This document shows positions 1 through 8,409 of a DNA stretch of 64,000 nt, one piece after another; the stretch's first letter is position 1; each line of letters starts with the position of its first letter. Below the pieces are notes generated by a model. The model did not search any database. It saw nothing but the letters and a program-made list of their open reading frames with translations, and was not told the DNA's origin. Location of the stretch: assembly GCF_001514305.1 (NCBI RefSeq), contig NZ_KQ949104.1:2194-66193 (forward strand), written 5' to 3'. Source of the DNA: Streptomyces dysideae (lineage in GTDB: Bacteria; Actinomycetota; Actinomycetes; Streptomycetales; Streptomycetaceae). Made by a program: the position numbers and the translations under genes.

Positions 1-84
1 GACCTCGTCGACTACGGCGTCGTCGGCGACCTCTTCGACGTCGTCCCCCAGCTGACCGAGGAGATCAAGACCCGCAAGGGCTGA
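1..84 (+). CDS. etfA: Electron transfer flavoprotein alpha subunit, C-terminal end (partial)
   Basis: The window opens inside a gene; only the last 27 codons and a TGA stop are present. The reading frame contains GDLFDVVPQLTEEIK, which is the typical C-terminus of EtfA, the FAD-binding subunit that carries electrons from acyl-CoA dehydrogenases to the quinone pool. The FAD-binding residues lie upstream of the window, so the assignment rests on the tail alone. It converges on the phosphodiesterase gene, with a hairpin in the 59-bp gap. Confidence 0.75.
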   Translation, partial: DLVDYGVVGDLFDVVPQLTEEIKTRKG

Positions 85-100
85 TCGCACCCAGGCGCTA

Positions 101-140
101 CGAGGCCCTCGTGACCGTCCAGGCGGTCGCGGGGGCCTCG
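101..140. terminator. Bidirectional terminator-like hairpin between convergent genes
   Basis: CGAGGCCC at 101-108 pairs with GGGCCTCG at 133-140, and an inner GACCG/CGGTC pair (113-117 with 124-128) extends the stem. It fills the gap between the etfA stop (84) and the stop of the convergent gene (143). There is no U-tract, as is usual in Streptomyces. Confidence 0.6.
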
Positions 141-142
141 CC

Positions 143-1039
143 TCATCCCAGGCTCACGGACGCCAGTACCGGCAGATGGTCGCTCGGGAACTGGCCACCC
201 GCGGCGAAGGTCTCGACCCACGCCCTGTGCACCATGACCCCCGGTGTGGACAGGATCCAGTCGATGCGGTCGCCGCCGCGCGCCGGCGGTTTGAAGCCGT
301 GAAAGGTCGCATACAGGGGACCGCGTTCGGCGGCCGCGTCCCAGGTGTCGACGAGTCCCGTCGACAGCAACTGGTCGTAGACCGGGTTCTGGTGCGCAGG
401 GACGTTGAAGTCGCCGGTCAGCAGCACCGGCAGGGAACGGTCGAGACCGGCGATCCGCCGCGCGACGAGGTCCGCGGACCGCACGCGCGCGTACTGGCTG
501 GCATGGTCGAAGTGCGTGTTGAGGACGTAGAACTCCCGCCCGCCGTCGCGCAGATCGCGGAACCGGACCCAGGTGACCATGCGGCTGAAGCGGGCGCCCC
601 AGGTGTTCGACGCGATGACCTCGGGGGTGTCGGAGAGCCAGAAGTGGTCGTACTCGACCGGGGTCAGTCGGCGGGTGTCGTAGAAGACGGCCATCGACTC
701 GTCGCGGCTGCCACCCTCGCGGCCGGTGCCGACCCACTCGTAGTGCAGCGGATCGAGGTCGGCGTGGATGTCGCGCAACTGCTGGTAGAGGCCCTCCTGC
801 GTGCCCACCACGGCGGGTGACGTCCGGCGCAGCAGCTCGCGCATCACCGGGCGGCGGGCCGCCCAGCTGTTGGGTTCGTCGGTGCTCGCGAACCGGAGGT
901 TGAAGGTCATGACGTCCAGACGGCGGGCCCTCGGCCGGGCCGCCGACGCACCGATCGAGCCGATCAGGGGCACGATGACAGCGGCGGCCACCATTGTCCG
1001 CAAGCCCATGCGTCGCGTCACTCTCCTGGTGTTCGACAT
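143..1039 (-). CDS. Secreted endonuclease/exonuclease/phosphatase (EEP) family protein
   Basis: 298 aa. A basic start, a hydrophobic segment and an ASA cleavage-like site near residue 33 form a signal peptide, so the enzyme is probably exported. The EEP fold is visible in order: DVMTFNLRF near residue 43, VVGTQEGL with the metal-binding Glu, LNTHFDH, the LLTGDFNVP motif with catalytic Asp and Asn, and a terminal SDHLPV with catalytic His. Members hydrolyse phosphodiester or phosphomonoester bonds in nucleic acids, phospholipids or inositol phosphates; the substrate cannot be read from sequence. The ATG at 1039 is preceded by GGGGAGGGG about 4-10 nt upstream. It diverges from the aldolase gene. 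Confidence 0.85.
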   Translation of the reverse strand: MSNTRRVTRRMGLRTMVAAAVIVPLIGSIGASAARPRARRLDVMTFNLRFASTDEPNSWAARRPVMRELLRRTSPAVVGTQEGLYQQLRDIHADLDPLHYEWVGTGREGGSRDESMAVFYDTRRLTPVEYDHFWLSDTPEVIASNTWGARFSRMVTWVRFRDLRDGGREFYVLNTHFDHASQYARVRSADLVARRIAGLDRSLPVLLTGDFNVPAHQNPVYDQLLSTGLVDTWDAAAERGPLYATFHGFKPPARGGDRIDWILSTPGVMVHRAWVETFAAGGQFPSDHLPVLASVSLG

Positions 1040-1140
1040 GTGCCCCTCCCCTCGAGGGTCAGGATGAAGGGTGCGAACCGCTGTGCGGAAGGGGGCGTCG
1101 GGGCGGGAGTGGCCGGGCGGACCACGCCGTGGACAGGGTG

Positions 1141-1203
1141 TTGACCTGCGGGAAGGTCCACAGATAACTTCATTCTACGGATTGTTGATTCCGAAGAGCG
1201 GAA
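1141..1203 (+). promoter_or_regulatory. Probable promoter and inverted repeat ahead of the aldolase gene
   Basis: TTGACC at 1141-1146 and GATAAC at 1163-1168, 16 nt apart, resemble a housekeeping sigma promoter. Downstream, TTCCG (1189-1193) and CGGAA (1199-1203) form an inverted repeat with a 5-nt spacer, overlapping the expected leader. It could bind a repressor; no dedicated regulator gene lies next to it. Confidence 0.4.
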
Positions 1204-1219
1204 AACGGGAGGGTGTGGG

Positions 1220-2524
1220 ATGGGTCAGGGCCAGCAGGACAAGGTGGCGACGAGCCTCGCGGGCGCCGTCAGCGAGGAGATCAGCGCCTCCCTCGCGCCG
1301 GTCGACGCCGAACTGGAGAGCCGCTATCCAGGAGACCCCGGCACTCGCCAGCCCGTCCACACCGTCTACGTCCCCGGCGACGCCTTCGCCGCCGACACCC
1401 TCCGCTCCTGGGGCGACCAGGCACTGGCCACCCTGGACGAACACGCCCCGGACGCGGCCTCCTTCGCGGCCGTGCTCGGCCTGAGTGACGAACTCGCCGA
1501 GCCGGTCTACTCCCGGGTCCGCGCCAAGCTGGAGCGCGAGCCCGTCGAGGACCTGCGCGTCGACTTCGAGGACGGCTACGGCCCCCGCCCGGACGCCGAG
1601 GAGGACGAGACGGCGGCCCGCGCCGCCCGGCTGATCGCGGAGGCGTACCGGAACGGCACGGCGGCCCCGTACATGGGCATCCGCATGAAGTGCATGGAGG
1701 CGCCGGTACGGGACCGGGGCATCCGTACCCTCGACATCTTCCTCACCGGTCTGATGGAGGCGGGCGGCCTGCCCGACGGGCTCGTCCTCACGCTGCCCAA
1801 GGTGACGTACGCCGAGCAGGTCACCGCCATGGTGCGGCTACTGGAGGCCTTCGAGAAGGCGCGTGGGCTCGAGCCCGGCCGGATCGGCTTCGAGATCCAG
1901 ATCGAGACCAGCCAGTCCATCCTGGCGACGGACGGCACCGCGACGGTGGCCCGCATGATCCAGGCCGCCGAGGGCCGTGCCACGGGCCTCCACTACGGCA
2001 CCTTCGACTACAGCGCCTGCCTCGGCGTCTCCGCCGCCCACCAGGCCGGCGACCACCCGGCAGCCGACCACGCCAAGGCGATCATGCAGGTCGCGGCCGC
2101 GGGCACCGGCGTACGCGTCTCGGACGGCTCCACCAACGTTCTCCCCGTCGGCCCGACAGCGAAGGTCCACGACGCCTGGCGCCTCCACTACGGCCTCACC
2201 CGCCGCGCCCTGGCCCGCGCCTACTACCAGGGCTGGGACATGCACCCCGGCCACATCCCCACCCGCTACGCCGCCGTCTTCGCCTTCTACCGCGAGGGCT
2301 TCGAACAGGCCGCCGCCCGCCTCGCCCGCTACGCCAGCCGCACCGGCGGCGACGTCATGGACGAGCCCGCCACCGCCAAGGCCCTCAGCGGCTACCTCCT
2401 GCGCGGCCTGGACTGCGGCGCCCTCGACATCGCCGAGGTCGCCCGCCTGACCGGCCTGACCCGCACCGACCTGGAGGGCTTCGCGGCGCCGCGGCGCGGT
2501 GACCTGACGATCTCCGGGAAGTAG
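1220..2524 (+). CDS. HpcH/HpaI aldolase / citrate-lyase-beta-like protein (DUF6986 type)
   Basis: 434 aa, full length for the actinobacterial DUF6986 family. The sequence has the PEP/pyruvate TIM-barrel features of citrate lyase beta and malyl-CoA lyase-type enzymes: LRVDFEDGYG with acidic metal ligands near residue 115, GIRMKCME with a conserved Arg, LPKVTYAEQV, and IGFEIQIET near residue 220 with a Glu likely to bind Mg2+. The family likely cleaves or forms C-C bonds with pyruvate or glyoxylate-type substrates, but the reaction is not established here. The ATG at 1220 follows GGGAGGGTGTGGG. It is monocistronic; the next gene is a pseudogene starting 5 bp after the stop. Confidence 0.75.
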   Translation: MGQGQQDKVATSLAGAVSEEISASLAPVDAELESRYPGDPGTRQPVHTVYVPGDAFAADTLRSWGDQALATLDEHAPDAASFAAVLGLSDELAEPVYSRVRAKLEREPVEDLRVDFEDGYGPRPDAEEDETAARAARLIAEAYRNGTAAPYMGIRMKCMEAPVRDRGIRTLDIFLTGLMEAGGLPDGLVLTLPKVTYAEQVTAMVRLLEAFEKARGLEPGRIGFEIQIETSQSILATDGTATVARMIQAAEGRATGLHYGTFDYSACLGVSAAHQAGDHPAADHAKAIMQVAAAGTGVRVSDGSTNVLPVGPTAKVHDAWRLHYGLTRRALARAYYQGWDMHPGHIPTRYAAVFAFYREGFEQAAARLARYASRTGGDVMDEPATAKALSGYLLRGLDCGALDIAEVARLTGLTRTDLEGFAAPRRGDLTISGK

Positions 2525-2529
2525 CGGCC

Positions 2530-3938
2530 ATGTCACAGCGGCCACCACCGGCCGGCGTCGTCACCCCCGCCGACGGGCTCGGCCCCGTCCTCCAGCGCCT
2601 GCTGGACAAGCGCGCCGAGGGCCGCCCGGAGGCGGACGAGGCACGCGAGCTGCTGGAGGCGGTGGCATACGGCACGGACACACCGACCTCGGGCCTGCGA
2701 GGACCGACCTCGCCGACGCGCGCGGAGACCGAGCGGAGCATGCCATCGATGCCACCGGGGTTCGGTCCGCCGCAGGCGGTGGGGCCGATGGGGCCGGGGA
2801 TGCCGGGCGCTGAGGGGTTGCAACTGCTCGTTGAGGAGCGCGAACAAGGTCGTATTAGCTCGATCGTGTGATGGTTGGCTTCCGGGCTTCCGGGCTTGCG
2901 GTGCTCTGGGCCGTTCGGGCTACGGTGGTCGCGCGATCTGGGACGCCGGGTACGGCGCCAGCGTGCGGGGCCCCCGCTCCACCGGAGTGATGGTTCGGGG
3001 CCTCTCCGTCGCCTCTGGCCGTACCTACATGGCCAGGTCGCACAGGGAACCGGCCTCCCGGGCCCGGACCACGGACAGGATCCGTGTCGCCGCCTCGGGG
3101 CTGAGTACGCTGGGGACCAGTGCGCCCAAGACCGTTCGGGGCGTGCGGCTGAACAACAGGCTCAGTCCAAAGGAACGGTTGGTTACTCCGGGGCAGGGCG
3201 CGTCCGCCGCTCAGGGGTACGGGACTGCTGGCCAGGGCACGCCGACGGCACAGGGCGGTGCGCCGGGCCACGACGGACCGGCGGCCCACGGCTTCGGTAC
3301 TTCGGGACACGGCGTACCGAAGCCACAGCGTTTCGGCGCTCCCGGGCCGGGCCGACCGGCCAGGTCGGCAGCCCGGCGCCTCCAGTCAGGCCGGTTCGCC
3401 CCCGCACGCCTTCGGTGCGGCCGCCCCGGCGACCGGCAGCCCCGACGCCGACCGCTCGGACGACGCCGAGCCCACGAAGAAGGGCGAGAAGACCCCGGCC
3501 GCGAGCAGCGCACCCAGTCGCACGAGTGAGAGCAGGCCCACCGGCCTGGCCACCACGGCCGCCCCGACCAAGACCTCGGGCGGCGGCACCAACGGCGGTA
3601 CCACGGGCGGCGGTACGACGGGTGGGGGCGGTGGCCCAACCACCCGGGCCCCGTCCTGCTTCGGCATCGGCGGCGGCAAGTACAACTGCGAGGTCTGGAA
3701 GACCGCCACGTCCTACACCGCCTCCGGCACCGAGGTCGGCGTCCTCAACGCGGGCACCAACTACTTCTACTGCCAGCAGAACCTGGGCCGCCGCGAGACA
3801 TACGGCGAGTGGACCAACGTCTGGTGGGCCAAGACGGACGGCGACAGCGGCAGCGGCAATACGAACGTCTTCGTCAGCGACGTCTACCTCAAGGGCGGGA
3901 ACAACGACGAGCCGGTCCCCGGACTCCCCGTCTGCTGA
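2530..3938 (+). pseudogene. Remnant of a membrane Ser/Thr protein kinase, multiply frameshifted
   Basis: Three separate frames give pieces of one protein. 2530-2810 reads GLGPVLQRLLDK-RPEADEARELLEAV, the end of a Pkn-type kinase C-lobe, followed by a Pro/Gly linker. From about 3180, QGYGTAGQG repeats in one frame pass into GPTGQVGSPAPPV in a second and PPHAFGAAAPATGSP in a third, giving at least two shifts near 3350-3400. The last part (to 3938) is a Gly/Thr-rich spacer and an extracellular-type domain with four Cys (SCFG, YNCEVW, YCQQN, terminal VC). The catalytic kinase domain and any membrane segment are missing. The piece at about 2880-3170 does not fit this protein. The 3' end overlaps the convergent gene by 55 bp. 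Confidence 0.55.
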
Positions 3939-4711
3939 ACCCGCACGTACTGCTCCAGCCCGGAGACCGTCACCAGCTTCTCCTCCGCGAACACTTGCGT
4001 GCCCCGCGCGCACAGCCGCCCGTCGGCCCGCGCCCGCGCGCTGAACTCCTCGGGCGTGACACCGAACAGCTCCCTCAACCGGGCCGAGCCCAGGAGGAGT
4101 TCGGTCAGCAGGGCCCGCTGGCCGGGGTGGGTGCGGGGCGCGGCGGCGCCGTTGTGGAGGACGCCGTGGCGGTTGACGTAGGCGAAGACGCCGGGGAGAG
4201 CCGTGCCGTCCGTCAGCTCGATCCGCACTTCGGGCGCCGGCAGCCAGGCGCGGGCGTAGTTGCCTTCCGGCAGCGGAACGCCCTCGCTCGCGTCGACCAC
4301 CGCGAGCTGCTCGGCGTCGAGCCAGGTGACGAATAACTCCCGCACGGCGGCCGGGGCGTTGAACGGCGACGCGGAGACGTAACCCATGCGGCTCACATGG
4401 GCGGAGACGCCGACCTCGATGCCCGTCACCCGTGTCTTCACCATCGGGACGGGGGTCGTGATCCCGAACTCGGCCATCTTGTGGCGCAGTTGGCCCGGGC
4501 AGGCGTTGGAGCCGACCGCGAGGACGGGGGTGCGGTCCTCGTGGACCAGGCGGTCGAGGGGGAGCAGCCGGTCGCCGTCGAGGAGTCCGGAGTCCGCGGG
4601 CCACGCGCCAGGGTAGAGCAGCGGATTCTCGCGCGGTGCCGCGGCCAGACCCAGTGCCTCCAGCGTGCGGTCGCCGGAGGCAGGCTCCGGCTCGTCGGTG
4701 AGGTCCTCCAC
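3884..4711 (-). CDS. Hypothetical protein with weak gamma-glutamylcyclotransferase-like features
   Basis: 275 aa, no signal peptide or membrane segment. VLAVGSNACPGQL near residue 65 resembles the YGSN-type loop of the GGCT/BtrG fold, and VFAYVNRHG fits a beta-barrel strand, but the catalytic Glu cannot be placed with certainty, so the enzyme activity is unproven. The start at 4711 lies 7 bp after the stop of the upstream lacI-type gene, so the two are probably co-transcribed. The 3' end overlaps the kinase pseudogene in convergent orientation. Confidence 0.5.
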   Translation of the reverse strand: MEDLTDEPEPASGDRTLEALGLAAAPRENPLLYPGAWPADSGLLDGDRLLPLDRLVHEDRTPVLAVGSNACPGQLRHKMAEFGITTPVPMVKTRVTGIEVGVSAHVSRMGYVSASPFNAPAAVRELFVTWLDAEQLAVVDASEGVPLPEGNYARAWLPAPEVRIELTDGTALPGVFAYVNRHGVLHNGAAAPRTHPGQRALLTELLLGSARLRELFGVTPEEFSARARADGRLCARGTQVFAEEKLVTVSGLEQYVRVQQTGSPGTGSSLFPPLR

Positions 4712-4718
4712 GGGCCGC

Positions 4719-5756
4719 TCAGTCCGCCGGCGGCAGTTCGCCCGAGCCGCGGGTGATCAGACGGGTCGGCAGTTCGATGCGCTCCGGGGTGACCAGGTTG
4801 CCGTCCAGCTGGCCGAACAGGCGTTCGGCGGCGGTGCGGCCGATGGCCGCCGCGTCCTGGGCGACCACGGTGACGCCCGGCTGCAGCAGGTCGGCGAGTT
4901 CGAGGTCGTCGAAGCCGACGAAGGCGACGCGGCGGTTCTGTTCGGCGAGCACGCGGATCACGGTGACCGTCACCCGGTTGTTGCCCGCGAAGATCGCGGT
5001 GACCGGCTCGGGGCCGGAGAGCATGGCCTCGGCCGCCGGGCGCACCCGCGCCGGGTCGGTGACGCCCAGGGACGTCCAGGAGTCCCGCACGGGTATGTCC
5101 GCGTCCTCCATGGCGGCCCGGTAACCGCGCAGCCGCTCGGCGGCCGTGTGGATACGGGGCATGTCGCCGATGAAGCCGATCCGGCGGTGTCCGTGGGCGA
5201 TGAGGTGGGCGACGCCGTCGCGGGCACCGCCGAAGTTGTCGGACAGGACGACGTCGGCGTCGATCTTTCCGGCCGGCCGGTCCACGAACACCGTGGCGAC
5301 GCCCGCCTTGATCTCGGGTTCCAGATAACGGTGGTCGTCACCGGCCGGAATCACCACCAGACCGTCCACCCGCCGCGCGCACAGCGCCAGCGCCAGCTCC
5401 TGCTCGCGGTCCGGGTCCTCGGCGCTGGAACCGTTGATCAGCAGGGCACCGTGCGCGCGGGCCACCTCTTCCACGGCGCGGCTCAGGGGGCCGTAGAAAG
5501 GGTCCGCGAGATCCTCCAGGACCAGGCCGATACTCGCCGTACGGCCCTTGCGCAGCACCCGCGCGCTGTCGTTGCGGCGGAAGCCCAGCGCCTCGATGGC
5601 CTCCTGGACCCGGCGCTCCGTCTCCGGTGTGACCCCGGGCTCACCGTTGACGACCCGCGAGACGGTCTTCAGCCCGACCCCGGCACGCGCTGCTACGTCC
5701 TTCATCGTCGGACGGTTGCCGTAGCGGCTCTCGGATCGTCGGATGGTCTCGGGCAC
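4719..5756 (-). CDS. LacI-family transcriptional regulator
   Basis: 345 aa. The N-terminal helix-turn-helix reads TMKDVAARAGVGLKTVS with the hinge region RVVNGEPGVTPETE, followed by the periplasmic-binding-protein-like effector domain (IGLVLEDLADPFYGPL, VFVDRP, FVGFDDLELADLL). This is a sugar-sensing repressor architecture. The GTG at 5756 was chosen because AGGA lies 9 nt upstream; an ATG at 5801 in frame is an alternative. It diverges from a ROK-family kinase, and a palindrome at 5839-5850 lies between them, so it probably controls that kinase and itself. Confidence 0.85.
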   Translation of the reverse strand: MPETIRRSESRYGNRPTMKDVAARAGVGLKTVSRVVNGEPGVTPETERRVQEAIEALGFRRNDSARVLRKGRTASIGLVLEDLADPFYGPLSRAVEEVARAHGALLINGSSAEDPDREQELALALCARRVDGLVVIPAGDDHRYLEPEIKAGVATVFVDRPAGKIDADVVLSDNFGGARDGVAHLIAHGHRRIGFIGDMPRIHTAAERLRGYRAAMEDADIPVRDSWTSLGVTDPARVRPAAEAMLSGPEPVTAIFAGNNRVTVTVIRVLAEQNRRVAFVGFDDLELADLLQPGVTVVAQDAAAIGRTAAERLFGQLDGNLVTPERIELPTRLITRGSGELPPAD

Positions 5757-5838
5757 GATGCGGTGTCCTGTCCTGTCGTCCACGGGGATGCGGCGGTCCA
5801 TGAGGTGTATGAGGATGTGGCGTCGAGCATAGAGCCTG

Positions 5839-5850
5839 GACAACGTTGTC
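5839..5850. promoter_or_regulatory. Palindromic LacI-type operator
   Basis: GACAACGTTGTC is a perfect 12-bp palindrome centred on the AACGTT core often found in LacI/GalR operators of actinobacteria. It sits in the divergent region between the lacI-type gene (start 5756) and the ROK kinase (start 5970). Confidence 0.6.
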
Positions 5851-5969
5851 AGATGCGAGAGAGACTGTCCACCGCAATCTCCGGCCTGCGCACCCACCGC
5901 GAGACCGGCCTGCCCATTTCCCGTGGCTGACGGGGAGATCCGCATGACTGACGGGGAGAACTGACACTG

Positions 5970-6917
5970 ATGCACACCGACCTCGTGGCCGCGCTCGACA
6001 TCGGCGGCACCAAGATCGCCGGAGCGCTGGTGGACGGTCACGGCAAGATCGCGGTCCGAGCGCAGCGCGCGACGCCGGCTCGGGAGGACGGCGAAACCGT
6101 GATGCGGGCCGCCGAGGAGGTGCTCGCCGAGCTCGCCGCATCGCCCCTGTGGGGACGCGCCACGACCCTCGGCATCGGCAGTGCGGGCCCGGTGGACGCC
6201 TCCGCGGGCACGGTGAGCCCGGTGAACGTCCCCGGCTGGCGCGACTTTCCGCTGGTGCGTCGGGTCCGGGACGCGGCCGGTGGGCTGCCGGTCGAGCTGA
6301 TCGGCGACGGCGTCGCGATCACGGCGGCCGAGCACTGGCAGGGCGCCGCGCGCGGGCACGACAACGCGCTGTGCATGGTGGTGTCGACGGGCGTCGGTGG
6401 CGGCCTGGTGCTGAACGGCCGGCTGCATCCCGGCCCCACCGGCAACGCGGGCCACATCGGCCACATCTGCGTCGAGCTCGACGGCGATCCGTGCCCGTGC
6501 GGCTCGCGCGGGTGTGTGGAGCGCATCGCGAGCGGCCCCAACATCGCCCGGCGGGCCGTCGGGAACGGCTGGCGGCCCGGCCCGGACGGCGACATGTCCG
6601 CCGCTGCCGTCGCCGCCGCCGCGCGGGCCGGTGATCCGATCGCCATGGCCTCCTTCGCGCGCGCCGCACAGGCCCTGGCCGCCGGGATCGCGGCCACCGC
6701 GACCCTCGTCGAGATCGACATCGCCGTGATCGGCGGAGGTGTGGGCAAGGCGGGTGACGTGCTGTTCACACCGCTGCGGAAGGCGCTGAGCGACTACGCG
6801 ACCCTCTCCTTCGTGCAGCGTCTGACGATCGCGCCGGCGCAGATGGGCACGGACGCCGGGCTGGTGGGGGCGGCCGCGGCGGCGCTGGCCCGGCGGACGG
6901 ACGCGGCGACGGTCTGA
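5970..6917 (+). CDS. ROK-family sugar kinase
   Basis: 315 aa. The N-terminal phosphate-binding motif ALDIGGTKIAGAL begins near residue 7, the catalytic-base region ELIGDGVAIT is near residue 110, and the ROK signature GNAGHIGHI is followed by the zinc motif CPCGSRGCVE near residue 172. ROK proteins without a helix-turn-helix are typically ATP-dependent glucokinases or N-acetylmannosamine/fructose kinases in the cytoplasm; substrate is undetermined. There is no DNA-binding domain here, so it is an enzyme rather than a repressor. It is divergent from a LacI regulator that probably responds to the same sugar pathway. Confidence 0.85.
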   Translation: MHTDLVAALDIGGTKIAGALVDGHGKIAVRAQRATPAREDGETVMRAAEEVLAELAASPLWGRATTLGIGSAGPVDASAGTVSPVNVPGWRDFPLVRRVRDAAGGLPVELIGDGVAITAAEHWQGAARGHDNALCMVVSTGVGGGLVLNGRLHPGPTGNAGHIGHICVELDGDPCPCGSRGCVERIASGPNIARRAVGNGWRPGPDGDMSAAAVAAAARAGDPIAMASFARAAQALAAGIAATATLVEIDIAVIGGGVGKAGDVLFTPLRKALSDYATLSFVQRLTIAPAQMGTDAGLVGAAAAALARRTDAATV

Positions 6918-6997
6918 GGCGCGTCAGCAGGAACGTTCCCGCGACCCTGATGGGTGCCGGGCCCGGTGGGGCTCGGCAGTACAGTCGCGCCCCTCTT

Positions 6998-7011
6998 TTG
7001 AACGTGTTCAA
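6998..7011. promoter_or_regulatory. Inverted repeat upstream of the epimerase gene
   Basis: TTGAAC and GTTCAA separated by GT form a 6+6 inverted repeat about 42 bp before the start at 7053. The spacing differs from a LexA box (which needs four bases between GAAC and GTTC). It looks like a TetR-type operator, but no tetR gene is adjacent. Confidence 0.4.
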
Positions 7012-7052
7012 CTTTCTGCGCTAGGGTACTCCCATACGAAAAGGGGAGCCCG

Positions 7053-8039
7053 ATGAAGATAGTGATCCCCGGGGGAACCGGGCAGGTCGGCGCCATCCTG
7101 GACCGCGCGCTGACCGCCGCGGGGCACGACGTGGTCGTCCTGACCAGACGGCCGACGCGGGAGCGGGAGGTCGGCTGGGACGGCGAGATGCCGGGCCCCT
7201 GGACCGAGGTGATCGACGGCAGCGACGTCGTGATCAACCTGGCCGGGCGCAGCGTCAGCTGCCGCTACACCGAGGCCAATCTGCGGGCCATGATGGACTC
7301 GAGGGTGCGCTCCACCCAGGTGGTGGGCGAGGCGATCGCGGCCGCCGTCCGGCCACCGCGGGTCTGGCTGCAGATGAGCACCGCCACCGTCTACGCCCAC
7401 CGCTTCGACGCACCCAACGACGAGACGACCGGCGTCATCGGCGGCACCGAACCGGACGTGCCCGGCTACTGGGCCTACAGCGTCGAGATCGCCCGGAACT
7501 GGGAGCGGGCGCAGGAGCAGGCCGACACCCCGCACACCCGGAAGGTCGCCCTGCGCTCCGCCATGGTGATGAGCCCCGATCGCGGCGGCGTCTTCGACGT
7601 GCTGCTGCGGCTGGCGCGGCTGGGCCTCGGCGGACCCGTCGCGGGCGGCAGGCAGTACGTGTCCTGGATCCACGACCGCGACTTCGTCCGCGCGGTCGAG
7701 TTCCTGGTCGACCGGGACGATCTCACCGGGCCGGTGAACCTCGCCGCTCCCGGACCGCTGCCGCAGCGCGCGTTCATGCGTGCGCTGCGCTCCGCGTGGG
7801 GCGTTCCGGTGGGGCTGCCCGCGACGAACTGGATGGCCGAGCTCGGTGCGTTCGCCCTGCGCTCGGACACCGAGCTCCTGCTCAAGAGCCGCCGTGTCGT
7901 CCCCGGCCGGCTGTCGGCGGCGGGGTTCGACTTCGAGTACGCCGGGTGGCCGGAGGCGGCCGGTGATCTCGTGCGGCGGAGGCGGCTCGGCCCAGGAGGC
8001 GCGCGGCCGGTGTCCCGATCACTCGCGAGCGGGGCGTGA
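7053..8039 (+). CDS. TIGR01777-family epimerase (SDR39U1-like, DUF1731)
   Basis: 328 aa. The N-terminal Rossmann motif is IPGGTGQVGAIL, followed by VVINLAGRSV and RVRSTQVVGEAI, which are hallmarks of the TIGR01777 nucleotide-sugar epimerase-like branch of extended SDRs. The C-terminal part with LPATNWMAELGAF and SRRVVPGRLSAAGF matches the DUF1731 tail. The cofactor is probably NADP(H); the substrate of this widely conserved family is not known. GGGGAGCCCG immediately precedes the ATG. It stands alone, with an inverted repeat upstream. Confidence 0.85.
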   Translation: MKIVIPGGTGQVGAILDRALTAAGHDVVVLTRRPTREREVGWDGEMPGPWTEVIDGSDVVINLAGRSVSCRYTEANLRAMMDSRVRSTQVVGEAIAAAVRPPRVWLQMSTATVYAHRFDAPNDETTGVIGGTEPDVPGYWAYSVEIARNWERAQEQADTPHTRKVALRSAMVMSPDRGGVFDVLLRLARLGLGGPVAGGRQYVSWIHDRDFVRAVEFLVDRDDLTGPVNLAAPGPLPQRAFMRALRSAWGVPVGLPATNWMAELGAFALRSDTELLLKSRRVVPGRLSAAGFDFEYAGWPEAAGDLVRRRRLGPGGARPVSRSLASGA

Positions 8040-8070
8040 CCCCCCGCGTCGTTTCGCAGTTGAACCGGCC

Positions 8071-8265
8071 ATGAAGAAGCGCAGCATGCTCGCCATCGCC
8101 TCCCTCGCCACCGGCTTCGTCGTCGCCGCGGTCACTCCGTCCCACGCCCTCGGCGAGGAGCAGCTCCCCGACCTCAATGTCGACAGGACCCTCAGCACCC
8201 TCGAGAACACCGCCACCAGCGACAGCATGGCTGTGGACCAGAACGCCCTGGGACAGAACCCCTGA
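8071..8265 (+). CDS. Small secreted protein of unknown function
   Basis: 64 aa, too short for most gene callers. It has a strong signal peptide: MKKRSMLAIAS start, hydrophobic core, and a SHA cleavage-like site near residue 26. The mature peptide is about 38 residues, acidic and Asn/Thr/Ser-rich (LPDLNVDRTLS, DQNALGQNP). No cysteine is present, so it is not a classical chaplin, lantibiotic or disulfide peptide. The gene begins 31 bp after the epimerase stop and is followed by a strong terminator, which supports it as a real transcription unit. I do not recognise a family. Confidence 0.6.
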   Translation: MKKRSMLAIASLATGFVVAAVTPSHALGEEQLPDLNVDRTLSTLENTATSDSMAVDQNALGQNP

Positions 8266-8287
8266 TGAGAACGACCAGACGGCGCGC

Positions 8288-8322
8288 GGCGCCGGTGCCC
8301 CTGACGCGGGGGCGCCGGCGCC
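8288..8322 (+). terminator. Intrinsic terminator-like hairpin
   Basis: GGCGCCGGTGCCCC (8288-8301) pairs with GGGGCGCCGGCGCC (8309-8322) with one G-T pair, and CCCCTTT follows. It lies 22 bp after the stop of the small secreted gene. Confidence 0.7.
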
Positions 8323-8409
8323 GCCCCTTTGTGCGCTCTCAACTGGGGCTGGTTTCCGTGGCAGGGTGGAGCGGGCAAGCCACAGGGGGCCAACAGAAGA
8401 GGGGGAACC

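Noticed and set aside
4719..6464. A longer version of the LacI gene extending to 6464
   Set aside because: The extra 236 residues are antisense to the ROK kinase and would cross the operator. The GTG at 5756 has a ribosome site and fits family length.
6998..7011. Possible LexA (SOS) box
   Set aside because: The GAAC and GTTC half-sites are separated by two bases, while actinobacterial SOS boxes need four.
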